From assembly GCA_964483545.1 (NCBI GenBank), contig CAZACC010000012.1, forward strand, positions 1 through 33,063: a DNA stretch of 33,063 bases, written 5' to 3'. The notes beneath the pieces are model-generated. The model ran no database searches, was not told the DNA's origin, and saw only the letters and a program-made list of their open reading frames with translations. A program made the position numbers and the translations under genes. The stretch comes from JAAYYM01 sp964483545 (lineage in GTDB: Bacteria > Bacillota > Clostridia > Lachnospirales > Lachnospiraceae). This document shows, piece after piece, positions 23,423 to 32,812 of this stretch. Each line of letters opens with the position of its first letter. Position 1 is the stretch's first letter.

Positions 23423-25120
23423 ATGAAAAGAAAGTTACGGATGAGTCAATCGAATATTATTGCAGGGGTCATTTTTCTGATTACGATGTTTGTAGCATGT
23501 AGTCCGTTGTTTACAGAGAACTGCATCAACGGTCATGATGTAGAGTACCATTTGCTGCGTATTGAGAGTCTGAAGGAAGGCATTTTGATGGGAAAGCCGT
23601 TTCTGAAGGTTAATGTTCTCTTTCTAGGCGGGGCAGGCTATGCCAGTTCTATGTTCTATCCGGATTTTCTGCTTTATTTTCCTGCACTACTCAGAGTTAT
23701 GGGTGTCAGTATTAATGCATCCTATCATCTTTTTATTGCGCTATGCTTCGTACTTTGCTATGGATTGACCTATTATAGTACACGCTATATCACGAAAAAC
23801 TCCTATGCAGCTACAATCGCTGCGGTTGTCCTCACTTTGTGTGAGTATCATATTGATGATGTATATACAAGAAGTGCGGTTGGGGAATACACAGCTTTTA
23901 TTTTTGTACCGTTAGTCATCTGCGGACTTTATGATTTGATTTATGAGGATATGAAAAAGCCATGGATACTTGGGGCAGGCTATGCAGGAGTTTTGTTATG
24001 TCATACAAATACTTGCTTGATGTGTATTCTCATGGGTGGATTGCTTTGTTTATATAAATATAAGGTTTTCAAGAACTCTAAATTGCTATTGAAAGCATTT
24101 GTTACGGTAGTCGTTACCATTCTTTTGACAATGTTTTATTGGCTGCCGATGGTAGAACAGATGTACTCGGCCACTTTTCATTTCAGTACAGCATGGATTT
24201 CACCAGCGGAGGCTATGCGTGAGGTTTCCTCTGTATTTTATGGAGTATTTCCTGCGGTTGGAATCTGTCTCTTTATGATCAATCTGCCAAGGCTGATGCT
24301 TGCCGCAAAGCAAGAGTATAAAGATCTTTTAGAATTTTCCACGATACTGCTGATATTTGGTATTCTATTTGCACTTGCGGCAACGAGATTGTTTCCATGG
24401 GAAAGGCTTGGACCGTATCTGGAAATGATCCAGTTCCCGTGGCGCATGTATCTGATGGCATCTGTTTGTCTGGCAGTCAGTGGAGCGATTACATTGTGCC
24501 TATATTTCCGAGAAGAAAAAGTAAGAGAGTATACACTGCTGATTGTGATTTGTATGATGATTGTCAGTGCATTCTCCTATATGGAAAGAACAGAGGAAGG
24601 TTATTATTCCTACTCTAATGATTACTTTGCTTATGAACCATTTACATTCAATATCATTGGCGGTGAGTGGCTGCCAGAGACAGTCAAGGATGTAGAGGCT
24701 ATCGAGAAGACAAATGATAAAGCGATGACAGATCAAGGCAAGGAACTCTTGATTTACAGAAGGAAGAACTCAATGACTGTAGAGTACCCTCAGCAGTTAT
24801 GTACCTATGTAGATGTACCTATGGTTTATTATAAGGGATATGCAGCCAGCTCTTTGGCAGCAGATGGTGGTAGGACACCTTTGATAGTCACGGGAGATGG
24901 AAATAACGGATACTGCAGAGTGATGATACCACAGGGGATGAAAGCACAACAGCTTGATGTATATTACAAGGGAACTGTGTTACAGATGATTTCATATATT
25001 GTTTCGACTTTGACCTTGATCGGCATAATCGGCATTTTCGTAATGAGAAGTAGAAAATTAGCAGGAACACAGACAGAACAGAAAGAGGATGTCGGAGAAC
25101 AGCAGGAGGAGAGAGCTTGA
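23423..25120 (+). CDS. Polytopic membrane protein (6-pyruvoyl-tetrahydropterin synthase-related/YfhO-like)
   Basis: This 565-residue protein has about 11-12 hydrophobic segments. The first loop carries NGHDVEYHLLRIESLKEG and later YPDFLLYFPALLRVMG; the acidic His-Asp motif after the first helix is typical of GT-C-fold membrane glycosyltransferase-like proteins of the PTPS-related/YfhO group. A soluble beta-rich part (about 400-510) precedes a last helix and an acidic tail. AAAGGAG precedes ATG 23423. It overlaps the GH9-like gene by 4 bp. A role in adding or moving sugars on a cell-envelope polymer is inferred from fold and neighbours. Confidence 0.75.
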   Translation: MKRKLRMSQSNIIAGVIFLITMFVACSPLFTENCINGHDVEYHLLRIESLKEGILMGKPFLKVNVLFLGGAGYASSMFYPDFLLYFPALLRVMGVSINASYHLFIALCFVLCYGLTYYSTRYITKNSYAATIAAVVLTLCEYHIDDVYTRSAVGEYTAFIFVPLVICGLYDLIYEDMKKPWILGAGYAGVLLCHTNTCLMCILMGGLLCLYKYKVFKNSKLLLKAFVTVVVTILLTMFYWLPMVEQMYSATFHFSTAWISPAEAMREVSSVFYGVFPAVGICLFMINLPRLMLAAKQEYKDLLEFSTILLIFGILFALAATRLFPWERLGPYLEMIQFPWRMYLMASVCLAVSGAITLCLYFREEKVREYTLLIVICMMIVSAFSYMERTEEGYYSYSNDYFAYEPFTFNIIGGEWLPETVKDVEAIEKTNDKAMTDQGKELLIYRRKNSMTVEYPQQLCTYVDVPMVYYKGYAASSLAADGGRTPLIVTGDGNNGYCRVMIPQGMKAQQLDVYYKGTVLQMISYIVSTLTLIGIIGIFVMRSRKLAGTQTEQKEDVGEQQEERA

Positions 25121-26391
25121 AACGATATAAGATATTGCCCATAGTCTGTGTGGTGATGATATATACAGGATGTTCTGGTATACTGCCTGTAGCTTCGGAA
25201 ACAGCTGTCATACAGGAAGAACGGACAGCAGAGCCGGCTGAGGAATCAGAGGAGCTAGTCTATGAAGGAAATATACTGTCAAACAGTGTCGGGTACGAGA
25301 CCGAGGCTCAGAAGCTGGTAATTTTCAGAGGAAATCATCAAACAGAGACATTTGAAGTCGTTGACTGCAAGACAGAGGAAACAGTATATCGAGGAACGAT
25401 TCTGGAAAAGGAATATAATCTGAAATCCGAAGAGTTAACTGCCTACGGTGATTTCTCTAAGGTGTCAGAGGCAGGTGAGTACTATATCAAAGCAGAGGAT
25501 TATGGAATATCCCGTACCTTTGAAATATCTGATACACAGTATAGTGAAATGCTGGATCAACAGATTTCATATTTTAAAAAGAACTCCAGTCAGAAAGAGG
25601 ATGACGATGCTGCAATCAAGGCAGCGGATATCATGTTAGCCTATACATATTTTAAGAGTCAGTATACAGAAGAAGATGCCAAGGAAATGCCTGCGATTCT
25701 GCAGGAAACACAGAAAGAGCTGCAGGAGCTGCTTGCATCAAAGAAAACGAGTGGTGTAAAAACAGCTGCGCTGGCAATGGCTGTCAATTTGTTTTCTCCT
25801 TATGATCAAGAATTCAGTATAGCGTGTCAGACTAGGGCAGAGGAGGACTTTCCTGCTTTGAAAGAGGAACAAATCGTAGATGAGCTGTACTGGGCAGCAG
25901 CAGAGCTATATAAACTGACAGGAAAAAGTGAGTATGCTGCAGTGATAGACTACCATCTGGAACATAAGAGCCCACGGGGGTTTGGGAAGACGGCAGTCGG
26001 GTATTACGGGACGCTGGCATACTTGACGACGACCTACAGGACCGATGTGGATCAGTGCACAAAACTGATGGAGCAGCTGTTTGATGATGCCATTGATATC
26101 GTAGAGAGATCCAGTGCTGACGGATATAAAATATCTCATGATGATTCTTATCAGGAGGATGATGCAGAGCTGCTGCTGCAAAATGCAAGGCTGCTGACGC
26201 TGATGAATGTGATCAGCAAGAGCAAGGATTATGTATTAGGTGTAGAGAATCATCTGGATTATCTATGTGGCAGAAATCCGTTTGAAATATGTTATTTCAA
26301 TGAAGAGAATCAAGTATATCAAACAGAATCATGTATATTTATATTAAGCGGATTGAAGGATTCGTATGAAAGCGAGGAAGTTAAGCAATGA
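25117..26391 (+). CDS. GH9-like lipoprotein with cellulase N-terminal Ig domain
   Basis: This 424-residue lipoprotein has lipobox IYTGC (Cys at 19), then an acidic linker. A CelD_N-type Ig domain (about 55-140; NSVGYETEAQKLVIFRG, FEVVDCKTEETVYRG) precedes an alpha-helical part (about 145-400) ending in LDYLCGRNPFEICYF, the GH9 'LGRNP' motif. The DAGD-type catalytic motif of GH9 is not seen, and the protein ends about 30 residues after GRNP, before the usual general acid Glu. It is therefore probably non-catalytic or binds glycan. TTG 25117 is the start, with GGAGGAGAGAGC before it, overlapping the previous stop; its own end overlaps ddl (ATGA). Confidence 0.8.
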   Translation: MKRYKILPIVCVVMIYTGCSGILPVASETAVIQEERTAEPAEESEELVYEGNILSNSVGYETEAQKLVIFRGNHQTETFEVVDCKTEETVYRGTILEKEYNLKSEELTAYGDFSKVSEAGEYYIKAEDYGISRTFEISDTQYSEMLDQQISYFKKNSSQKEDDDAAIKAADIMLAYTYFKSQYTEEDAKEMPAILQETQKELQELLASKKTSGVKTAALAMAVNLFSPYDQEFSIACQTRAEEDFPALKEEQIVDELYWAAAELYKLTGKSEYAAVIDYHLEHKSPRGFGKTAVGYYGTLAYLTTTYRTDVDQCTKLMEQLFDDAIDIVERSSADGYKISHDDSYQEDDAELLLQNARLLTLMNVISKSKDYVLGVENHLDYLCGRNPFEICYFNEENQVYQTESCIFILSGLKDSYESEEVKQ

Positions 26392-27422
26392 AGATCGTAG
26401 TGTTGGCAGGAGGACTAAGTACAGAGAGAGACGTTTCCTTCGTGTCAGGAATGCAGGTGTATAAAGCACTGAAAAGAAAGGGTCATCAGACCATTTTAAT
26501 GGATGTATTTTTCGGGTATGACGGTGATGTTACAAAGGACATATTTGAAAAAGATTATGACTGGGCAGCTGATATAGGAGCAATCTCAGAAAGCGATCCT
26601 GATATCACCAAGGTAAAGGCACTCCGAAAGGATAAGTCAGAGAACTTCTTCGGATTAAATGTGATCGATCTGTGTCAGAGGGCAGATATCGTATTTCTAG
26701 CATTACATGGAGCTAACGGAGAAGACGGTAAGATCCAGGCAGCCTTTGACCTGTTGGGAATCAAATACACGGGTACCGGATATAAAAGTTCTGCACTTGC
26801 TATTGATAAAGAAATTACAAAGCAGCTGTTTGTACGCAACAATATTCCGACGCCAAAGGATCTGTTGGAGGGAATGAATGGAGATGCGTCAGAGCTCGAG
26901 TATCCCTGTGTAGTCAAGGTTTGTTGCGGTGGTTCCAGTGTAGGCGTTTATATTGTAAAAAACGAAGCAGAATATAAAGAGGCTGTTAAACAGGCCAGTA
27001 AATACGAGGGCAGGATGTTGGTGGAACGCTATATCAAGGGCAGAGAATTCTCAGTCGGTGTAGTAGATGGTAAGGCACTTCCAGTTATAGAGATTGCGCC
27101 TATCAAAGGGTTTTATGATTATAAAAATAAATATCAGGCAGGCAGTGCGATTGAAACATGTCCGGCCGATATTGATGCAACGATCGCAAAGGTCATGGGT
27201 AGTGTGGCAGAGCGAGTAGTGACAGCACTCGGAATAGAGACCTATGCCAGAATGGACTTTATGATGGATGAACATAATCAGTTCTACTGCCTAGAGGCTA
27301 ATACTCTGCCGGGTATGACTCCAACGAGTTTACTGCCACAGGAGGCTGCAGCAGTCGGAGTATCTTTTGATGAGCTGTGTGAATGGATTGTCCAGATATC
27401 ACTCAATAAATATCAGAAATAA
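26388..27422 (+). CDS. ddl: D-alanine--D-alanine ligase
   Basis: This 344-residue ATP-grasp ligase makes the D-Ala-D-Ala dipeptide for peptidoglycan. Motifs: GGLSTERDVSFVSG (N-terminus, substrate Glu), ALHGANGEDGKIQ, KVCCGGSSVGV (ATP loop), FYDYKNKY (omega loop Tyr as in D-Ala-specific ligases rather than D-Lac types), and EANTLPGMTPTSLLPQEAA at the end (metal and substrate residues). The start codon shares ATGA with the preceding stop, and MurF, which uses its product, follows 20 bp later. Confidence 0.95.
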   Translation: MKIVVLAGGLSTERDVSFVSGMQVYKALKRKGHQTILMDVFFGYDGDVTKDIFEKDYDWAADIGAISESDPDITKVKALRKDKSENFFGLNVIDLCQRADIVFLALHGANGEDGKIQAAFDLLGIKYTGTGYKSSALAIDKEITKQLFVRNNIPTPKDLLEGMNGDASELEYPCVVKVCCGGSSVGVYIVKNEAEYKEAVKQASKYEGRMLVERYIKGREFSVGVVDGKALPVIEIAPIKGFYDYKNKYQAGSAIETCPADIDATIAKVMGSVAERVVTALGIETYARMDFMMDEHNQFYCLEANTLPGMTPTSLLPQEAAAVGVSFDELCEWIVQISLNKYQK

Positions 27423-27442
27423 TGGATGGGAAATGAGTAATT

Positions 27443-28822
27443 ATGAAACAGATGTCTCTTATCAAACTGGCAGAAGCCTGTCATGGCCGCTTGTTTGCAG
27501 ATCAGGAAAAGGACAATAGCTTGGTTGCATCAGTGACAATCGACAGCAGACAGGTTATACAGGATTCACTCTTTATTGCTACGCGTGGAGAACGTGTGGA
27601 TGGACATGACTTTATAGATGATGTCTATGAAAAGGGCGCTGTAGGTGTCGTGTCAGAGCAGGAGCTGACAAATCCAAAGGGTGCATATATACTCGTTCAG
27701 AACAGCTTTCAGGCGCTGAAGGATATTGCGGCGTATTATCGTAGTACGCTTGCTGTCAAGGTAGTAGGAATTACAGGCAGTGTTGGTAAGACGAGTACGA
27801 AGGAAATGATAGCGTCAGTTCTGGAGCAAAAGTATTGCGTGCTGAAAACAGCAGGTAATTTTAATAATGAAGTTGGATTGCCATTAACCATACTGAATAT
27901 CCGTGAGGAACATGAGATTGCAGTGCTAGAGATGGGTATCAGTGACTTTGGTGAGATGCACAGACTGAGTGCAATTGCAAAGCCAGATATCTGTGTGATC
28001 ACAAATATCGGACAGTGTCATCTGGAGAACCTAAAAACCAGAGAGGGAGTTCTCAAGGCAAAGTCAGAGATTTTTGATTTCCTAAAGGAGGACGGAGCCA
28101 TCTGTCTGAATGGAGATGACGATCTCTTATCAACAATTCGAGAAATGAACGGAATACATCCAATATTTTTTGGACTGGAGCATAAAAACGATATTTATGC
28201 GACTGACATTGATAGTCTTGGGTTGGAAGGTACGACCTGCATGATCCATCAAGGAAAGGAACAGATGGATGCGCATATACAAATTCCAGGAGAGCATATG
28301 GTGATCAATGCACTGGCAGCAACGGCTGTCGGGACAGTTCTAGGATTATCTGCAGAACAGATCAAGAAGGGTATTTTTGAAGCGAAGACGATTAGCGGTA
28401 GGAGCAATCTGATCAAGACAGAAAGAGGACTGATGATTGATGATTGCTATAATGCAAATCCAATGTCTATGAGAGCGGCAATTGATCTGCTTTCCTACGC
28501 AGATACAAGACGTGTGGCAATTTTAGGAGATATGTTTGAGCTGGGAGAGAATTCTGACAGACTTCATTATGAAACAGGGGTTTATGCAGCACAATCCGAT
28601 ATAGAAGTTCTGATCCTTATAGGTGAAAATGCAAAATATATGAATCAGGCTGTAGATGATTATTGCAGATCTCATTCAGACCAGAGTTGTGAGAAACATT
28701 ACTTTCCATACAGAGATGCAGCATTAAAAGAGCTGCCTGCGATACTTAAGGATCAAGATACGATTTTGATCAAAGCTTCTCATGGAATGGGATTTGATCA
28801 AATCGTGAAAGCAATAAAATAA
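27443..28822 (+). CDS. murF: UDP-N-acetylmuramoyl-tripeptide--D-alanyl-D-alanine ligase
   Basis: This 459-residue Mur ligase adds D-Ala-D-Ala to the UDP-MurNAc-tripeptide in the cytoplasm. It has the N-terminal UDP-binding domain (DSRQVIQDSLFIATRGERVDG), P-loop GITGSVGKTSTKEM (about 110-123), the MurF-type 'NFNNEVGLPLTIL' and 'EMGISDFGEMHRL', and the C-terminal domain with DDCYNANPMSMRAA and LGDMFELG. Directly downstream of ddl and ends in a shared terminator. Confidence 0.95.
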   Translation: MKQMSLIKLAEACHGRLFADQEKDNSLVASVTIDSRQVIQDSLFIATRGERVDGHDFIDDVYEKGAVGVVSEQELTNPKGAYILVQNSFQALKDIAAYYRSTLAVKVVGITGSVGKTSTKEMIASVLEQKYCVLKTAGNFNNEVGLPLTILNIREEHEIAVLEMGISDFGEMHRLSAIAKPDICVITNIGQCHLENLKTREGVLKAKSEIFDFLKEDGAICLNGDDDLLSTIREMNGIHPIFFGLEHKNDIYATDIDSLGLEGTTCMIHQGKEQMDAHIQIPGEHMVINALAATAVGTVLGLSAEQIKKGIFEAKTISGRSNLIKTERGLMIDDCYNANPMSMRAAIDLLSYADTRRVAILGDMFELGENSDRLHYETGVYAAQSDIEVLILIGENAKYMNQAVDDYCRSHSDQSCEKHYFPYRDAALKELPAILKDQDTILIKASHGMGFDQIVKAIK

Positions 28823-28828
28823 TCATAA

Positions 28829-28858
28829 AAAAGAACCCCAGTTATTTGAGGTTCTTTT
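28829..28858. terminator. Bidirectional terminator between murF and plsC
   Basis: AAAAGAACC (28829-28837) pairs with GGTTCTTTT (28850-28858). A and T tracts lie on both sides, so it serves convergent murF and plsC. It overlaps the plsC stop and last codons. Confidence 0.82.
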
Positions 28859-29573
28859 GGTTATCTAACATTTCCTGTATGATTCGCTGCGTATATGCAC
28901 CAGAAAATTTACGATCTTCTTTATCCAGATCCTTGATGTAGAAAGGTTTGCCGTATTCCAGTGTGACATTAGCAGGTCTGATTTTATAGAGGTGATTCTC
29001 AAATATCTCAGCCGAGTTCGTGATGGCAATCGGAACGATCGGACAGCCAGATTTCTCCGCAATTTTCAGGCTTCCCTCTTTGAAAGGCATCATTTCATCA
29101 ACTTGATTACGGGTGCCCTCAGGGAAGATACAGATAGAAATTCCGTTTTTGACGAGTTCAATGGCTTCCAAGATTGTCTTGAGGCCTTCTTTTACGTTAT
29201 CTCGATCCAGAAACAGGCAGTGCAGATATTTCATCCAGATGGACAAAAGTGGGACTCTCAGCATTTCTTTCTTTGCAATATAGCCTGTCGGTCTGGGAAC
29301 TCTGGTATAGGTCAACAGAATATCAAAAAAACTGCGGTGGTTGGCAACATAGAGAACAGGGATGTCCTGAGGGACATTTTCTTCTCCGATTACCTCCAGA
29401 TGAACACCAGATAGAAAGAGTATGACTCGGAATGCCCAGTTTACGATAGCCAGAGAACTTCGATCCTTCAAAGGCATGTTAAATTTACCGATGATCCACT
29501 CAATGAAAAACAAAGGGATGCACACAATCAGAAAAAGTACAATAAAAGTTACAATCACTATAAATCGTATCAT
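28842..29573 (-). CDS. plsC: 1-acyl-sn-glycerol-3-phosphate acyltransferase
   Basis: This 243-residue membrane-associated acyltransferase converts lysophosphatidic acid to phosphatidic acid. One N-terminal helix (FIVIVTFIVLFLIVCIPLFF) is followed by the HX4D catalytic motif NHRSFFD (about 77-83), motif III FPEGTRN (about 150-156) and motif IV VPIAITN. Minus-strand single gene; AAGGA lies rather far (about 14 nt) before ATG 29573. Confidence 0.92.
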   Translation of the reverse strand: MIRFIVIVTFIVLFLIVCIPLFFIEWIIGKFNMPLKDRSSLAIVNWAFRVILFLSGVHLEVIGEENVPQDIPVLYVANHRSFFDILLTYTRVPRPTGYIAKKEMLRVPLLSIWMKYLHCLFLDRDNVKEGLKTILEAIELVKNGISICIFPEGTRNQVDEMMPFKEGSLKIAEKSGCPIVPIAITNSAEIFENHLYKIRPANVTLEYGKPFYIKDLDKEDRKFSGAYTQRIIQEMLDNQKNLK

Positions 29574-29690
29574 AATATCACGTCAATCCTTCTTTTAATT
29601 AATCTTTATCTACGCCTATTATACTTCGCTACAGACATTTCGACAACTGTAAATCTGAAAGAATCCTGAACAGAATAGATCAATAGCGAG

Positions 29691-29720
29691 TTGTATTTGA
29701 CTAAAGGGCTGTGATACAAT
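29691..29720 (+). promoter_or_regulatory. Promoter of the pyr cluster
   Basis: TTGTAT (29691-29696), an 18-bp spacer and TACAAT (29715-29720) lie 27 bp before pyrC. The transcript leader would be about 20 nt, so PyrR-type attenuation has no room here. Confidence 0.5.
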
Positions 29721-29746
29721 CAGAGGAGAGTCAGGAGGTATAGCAG

Positions 29747-31012
29747 ATGGTCATTCAAAACGGTCGTGTAATCGATCCAGTCAGTGGTATGGATCAGATC
29801 ACAAATATACAGATACAGGGAAAAAAGATTATATCAATCGGGAAGACAGTAGATGCTGCTCCCGATGAAGAAATAATAGATGCGACAGGTCTGGTGATTG
29901 CACCAGGCTTGATTGATGTACATGTACATTTTAGAGATCCTGGATTTACTTATAAAGAGGATATCAAGACAGGTGCCAAGGCAGCAAAAAGAGGCGGCTA
30001 CACAACTGTTGTCTGTATGGCAAACACCAGACCTACGATAGATACACCAGAGACACTGCAGTATGTATTGAAACAGGGAAAAACAACAGGCATTCACGTA
30101 CTGACAACGGCAGCAATCACAAAGGGTCTTGGTGGTAAAGAACTGACAGATATGAAGCAGCTGGCAGCAGGAGGGGCAGCAGGCTTTACAGATGATGGAA
30201 TTCCAATCATGGATGAAGAGCTTTTAAAAGCAGCAATGCAGGAAAGCGCTCGCCTACAGCTTCCAATCAGTTTGCATGAGGAAGATCCTTCATTCATTAC
30301 GAATAACGGTATCAATAGGGGAAGGATATCACAGGCACTGGGTATCGGAGGCTCTCCGTCAGAGGCAGAGAGTACTCTTGTAAAAAGAGATCTGGAACTG
30401 GCATGTGAGACAGGAGCAATGCTGAACATACAACATATTAGTACGAAAGAAGCAGTAGAGGCTGTCCGCCTGGCAAAAGCAAAGAGCCAGAATATCCATG
30501 CAGAAGCCACACCACACCATTTCTCTCTGACAGAGGATGCTGTGCTGCAGTATGGAACGCTGGCAAAGATGAATCCTCCGCTTAGGACGGAGGAGGACAG
30601 GCAGGCTATCATTGCAGGGCTGCAGGATGGTACGATTGATCTGATTGCAACAGATCATGCACCTCACAGTACAGAAGAAAAAAGAAAACCACTTACAGAA
30701 GCGCCAAGCGGTATCATAGGTTTGGAAACAGCACTAGCACTCGGTATCACGAATCTAGTACGACCAGGATATCTGACACTGTCAGAGCTTCTTGAGAAAA
30801 TGACGATAGGTCCTGCCCTGCTATATCATCTGGAGTCAGGTAGTATCAGCACAGGTGCAGCTGCGGATCTTGTATTGATTGACGAGGGTGAGGAGTGGAC
30901 TGTCAGTGAATTTGCATCCAAGTCGGAGAATTCCCCTTTTAAGGGCATGAAGTTGTATGGGAAAGTGAAATATACGATCTGTAACGGACAATGCGTTTAT
31001 TGCGATGAATGA
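29747..31012 (+). CDS. pyrC: Dihydroorotase
   Basis: This 421-residue class I dihydroorotase closes carbamoyl-aspartate to dihydroorotate. Zinc ligands sit in HVHFRDPG (about 61-68), LHEED and QHIST; TDHAPHS (catalytic Asp, about 304-310) follows, and the N-terminal 'NGRVIDPVSGMD' strand is typical. GGAGG precedes ATG 29747. Its stop overlaps a possible early start of pyrK. The gene order pyrC-pyrK-pyrD is seen; pyrB, pyrE, pyrF and pyrR are not in the window. Confidence 0.95.
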   Translation: MVIQNGRVIDPVSGMDQITNIQIQGKKIISIGKTVDAAPDEEIIDATGLVIAPGLIDVHVHFRDPGFTYKEDIKTGAKAAKRGGYTTVVCMANTRPTIDTPETLQYVLKQGKTTGIHVLTTAAITKGLGGKELTDMKQLAAGGAAGFTDDGIPIMDEELLKAAMQESARLQLPISLHEEDPSFITNNGINRGRISQALGIGGSPSEAESTLVKRDLELACETGAMLNIQHISTKEAVEAVRLAKAKSQNIHAEATPHHFSLTEDAVLQYGTLAKMNPPLRTEEDRQAIIAGLQDGTIDLIATDHAPHSTEEKRKPLTEAPSGIIGLETALALGITNLVRPGYLTLSELLEKMTIGPALLYHLESGSISTGAAADLVLIDEGEEWTVSEFASKSENSPFKGMKLYGKVKYTICNGQCVYCDE

Positions 31013-31055
31013 TGAGGAACAAGATATCATTATCAAAACAAAGGAGAGACAGGAT

Positions 31056-31814
31056 ATGTCTGGAGAAAAAAGAGAAATAGCAAAAATCATCAGTCAGGAG
31101 AAAATCGCTGCAGATGTTCACAGTATGTGGATCGAAACATCCATTGCAGAAACGGCAAAACCTGGGCAATTTATATCAGTTTACACGAATGATGCCAGCA
31201 TGTTGTTACCACGTCCGATTAGTATCTGTGAGATTGAGAAAGATAAACTGAGGATTGTATATCGAATCGTCGGAGCTGGTACCAAGGAGTTTTCTGGATA
31301 TCAAGCTGGAGATGATATCACGATACTGGGACCGTTAGGCAACGGATTTTTGCTGGAAGATAAAAAAGCATTTCTGATCGGCGGAGGAATCGGTGTACCA
31401 CCTATGCTAGAGCTGGCAAAACAGCTGCAGTGTGAGAGACAGATCATTGTTGGCTATCGGGATGAGCTATTCTTAGATAAAGAGCTGCAGCAGTATGGTT
31501 CACTATATATTGCAACAGAAGACGGAAGTACAGGCACAAAGGGAAATGTAATGGATGCTATCCGTGAACATGCACTGGAAGCAGAAGTCATCTATGCCTG
31601 TGGACCCAAGCCGATGCTGAGGGCAGTGAAACAGTATGCAGCAGAGCATCAGATCAAGGCATGGATTTCTATGGAAGAGAGAATGGCATGTGGTGTAGGT
31701 GCCTGTCTTGGGTGCGTATGTCAGACAAAACAAGTGGATGAGCACTCACAGGTAAATAATAAACGGATTTGTAAGGATGGTCCCGTATTCGATGCTGAGG
31801 AGGTGGAACTGTGA
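31056..31814 (+). CDS. pyrK: Dihydroorotate dehydrogenase B, electron transfer subunit
   Basis: This 252-residue FAD and [2Fe-2S] protein passes electrons from PyrD to NAD+. FAD-binding motif RPISICE (about 52-58), NAD-binding IGGGIGVPPMLELAKQL and the C-terminal cluster CGVGACLGCVC...C (about 212-240). ATG 31056 is chosen for AAAGGAG before it; an ATG at 31005 that overlaps pyrC has no site. Overlaps pyrD by one base. Confidence 0.93.
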   Translation: MSGEKREIAKIISQEKIAADVHSMWIETSIAETAKPGQFISVYTNDASMLLPRPISICEIEKDKLRIVYRIVGAGTKEFSGYQAGDDITILGPLGNGFLLEDKKAFLIGGGIGVPPMLELAKQLQCERQIIVGYRDELFLDKELQQYGSLYIATEDGSTGTKGNVMDAIREHALEAEVIYACGPKPMLRAVKQYAAEHQIKAWISMEERMACGVGACLGCVCQTKQVDEHSQVNNKRICKDGPVFDAEEVEL

Positions 31815-32716
31815 TGAACACTAAAGTAACGATAGCTGGTGTAGAGTTTAAGAATCCAGTCATGACGGCATCAGGAACATTCGGTTCTGGTATGGAGTAT
31901 GGTGAGTTTGTTGACTTGAATAAACTGGGAGCAGTTGTGACCAAGGGAGTATCAAACGTACCATGGCAAGGAAACCCGACTCCCCGTGTAGCAGAAACCT
32001 ATGGAGGTATGCTCAATGCCATCGGATTACAGAATCCTGGAATGGATGCATTTATTCGAAGAGACATTCCATTTCTAAAACAATACGATACCAGAATAAT
32101 AGTCAATGTATGTGGTAAGAGTGTAGAGGATTATTTGGAGGTTGTGGAGAGACTGTCAGAGACAGATGTGGATATGCTTGAAATCAACGTATCCTGCCCA
32201 AATGTCAAGGAGGGAGCCATTGCCTTTGGACAAAAGGCAGATGCCCTGTTCAGCATTACCAAGGCAGTCAAAGAAAAGGCAAAACAGCCCATCATCATGA
32301 AATTGAGTCCCAATGTGACCGATATTACTGAAATGGCAAAAGCAGCTGAGGCCGCAGGTGCGGATGCCATATCCCTGATCAACACATTGACATCCATGAA
32401 AATAGATATCCATAGAAGAACCTTTGCCCTAGCAAATCAGACGGGCGGACTGTCGGGATCGGCAATCAAACCTGTTGCCGTACGAATGGTTTATCAAGCG
32501 GCTGGAGCGGTGAAGATACCTGTGATTGGTATGGGGGGCATCACAAATGCCGAGGATGCCATAGAATTTATCTTGGCAGGAGCGACAGCGGTGGCTGTTG
32601 GAGCTGCCAATTTCCATAACCCATATACGACAGAGGAAGTGATAGAAGGCATAGAGGCATATATGAAGCAATACAAAGTGAATGATATCAATGAATTGAT
32701 ACGTGCTGTGAAGTAA
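31814..32716 (+). CDS. pyrD: Dihydroorotate dehydrogenase B, catalytic subunit
   Basis: This 300-residue class 1B enzyme is an FMN TIM barrel. N-terminal NPVMTASGTFGSG, catalytic Cys in INVSCPNVKEG (about 128-138), KLSPNVTDI, and phosphate-binding GMGGITNAEDAIEF near 245-258. Partner of PyrK just upstream. GAGGAGGTGG precedes both GTG 31811 and ATG 31814; ATG chosen. Confidence 0.94.
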   Translation: MNTKVTIAGVEFKNPVMTASGTFGSGMEYGEFVDLNKLGAVVTKGVSNVPWQGNPTPRVAETYGGMLNAIGLQNPGMDAFIRRDIPFLKQYDTRIIVNVCGKSVEDYLEVVERLSETDVDMLEINVSCPNVKEGAIAFGQKADALFSITKAVKEKAKQPIIMKLSPNVTDITEMAKAAEAAGADAISLINTLTSMKIDIHRRTFALANQTGGLSGSAIKPVAVRMVYQAAGAVKIPVIGMGGITNAEDAIEFILAGATAVAVGAANFHNPYTTEEVIEGIEAYMKQYKVNDINELIRAVK

Positions 32717-32726
32717 CAGCGTAAAA

Positions 32727-32781
32727 CCCCTTCTGCCTGCATACAATTAGGAAAATGAATGCGGACAGGAGGGGCTTTTTT
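32727..32781 (+). terminator. Terminator of the pyr cluster
   Basis: A long stem (CCCCTTCTGCCTGCAT with ATGCGGACAGGAGGGG, a few mismatches) is followed by CTTTTTT. Confidence 0.85.
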
Positions 32782-32812
32782 GATGCCATTCAAATATATT
32801 ATGGTAGTCATT

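Noticed and set aside
29574..29746. PyrR attenuator or uracil-responsive leader before pyrC
   Set aside because: Predicted leader is only about 20 nt and no PyrR loop or antiterminator structure was found.
30094..30612. 172-residue minus-strand frame
   Set aside because: Lies wholly antisense to pyrC, whose motifs are intact; no ribosome site.
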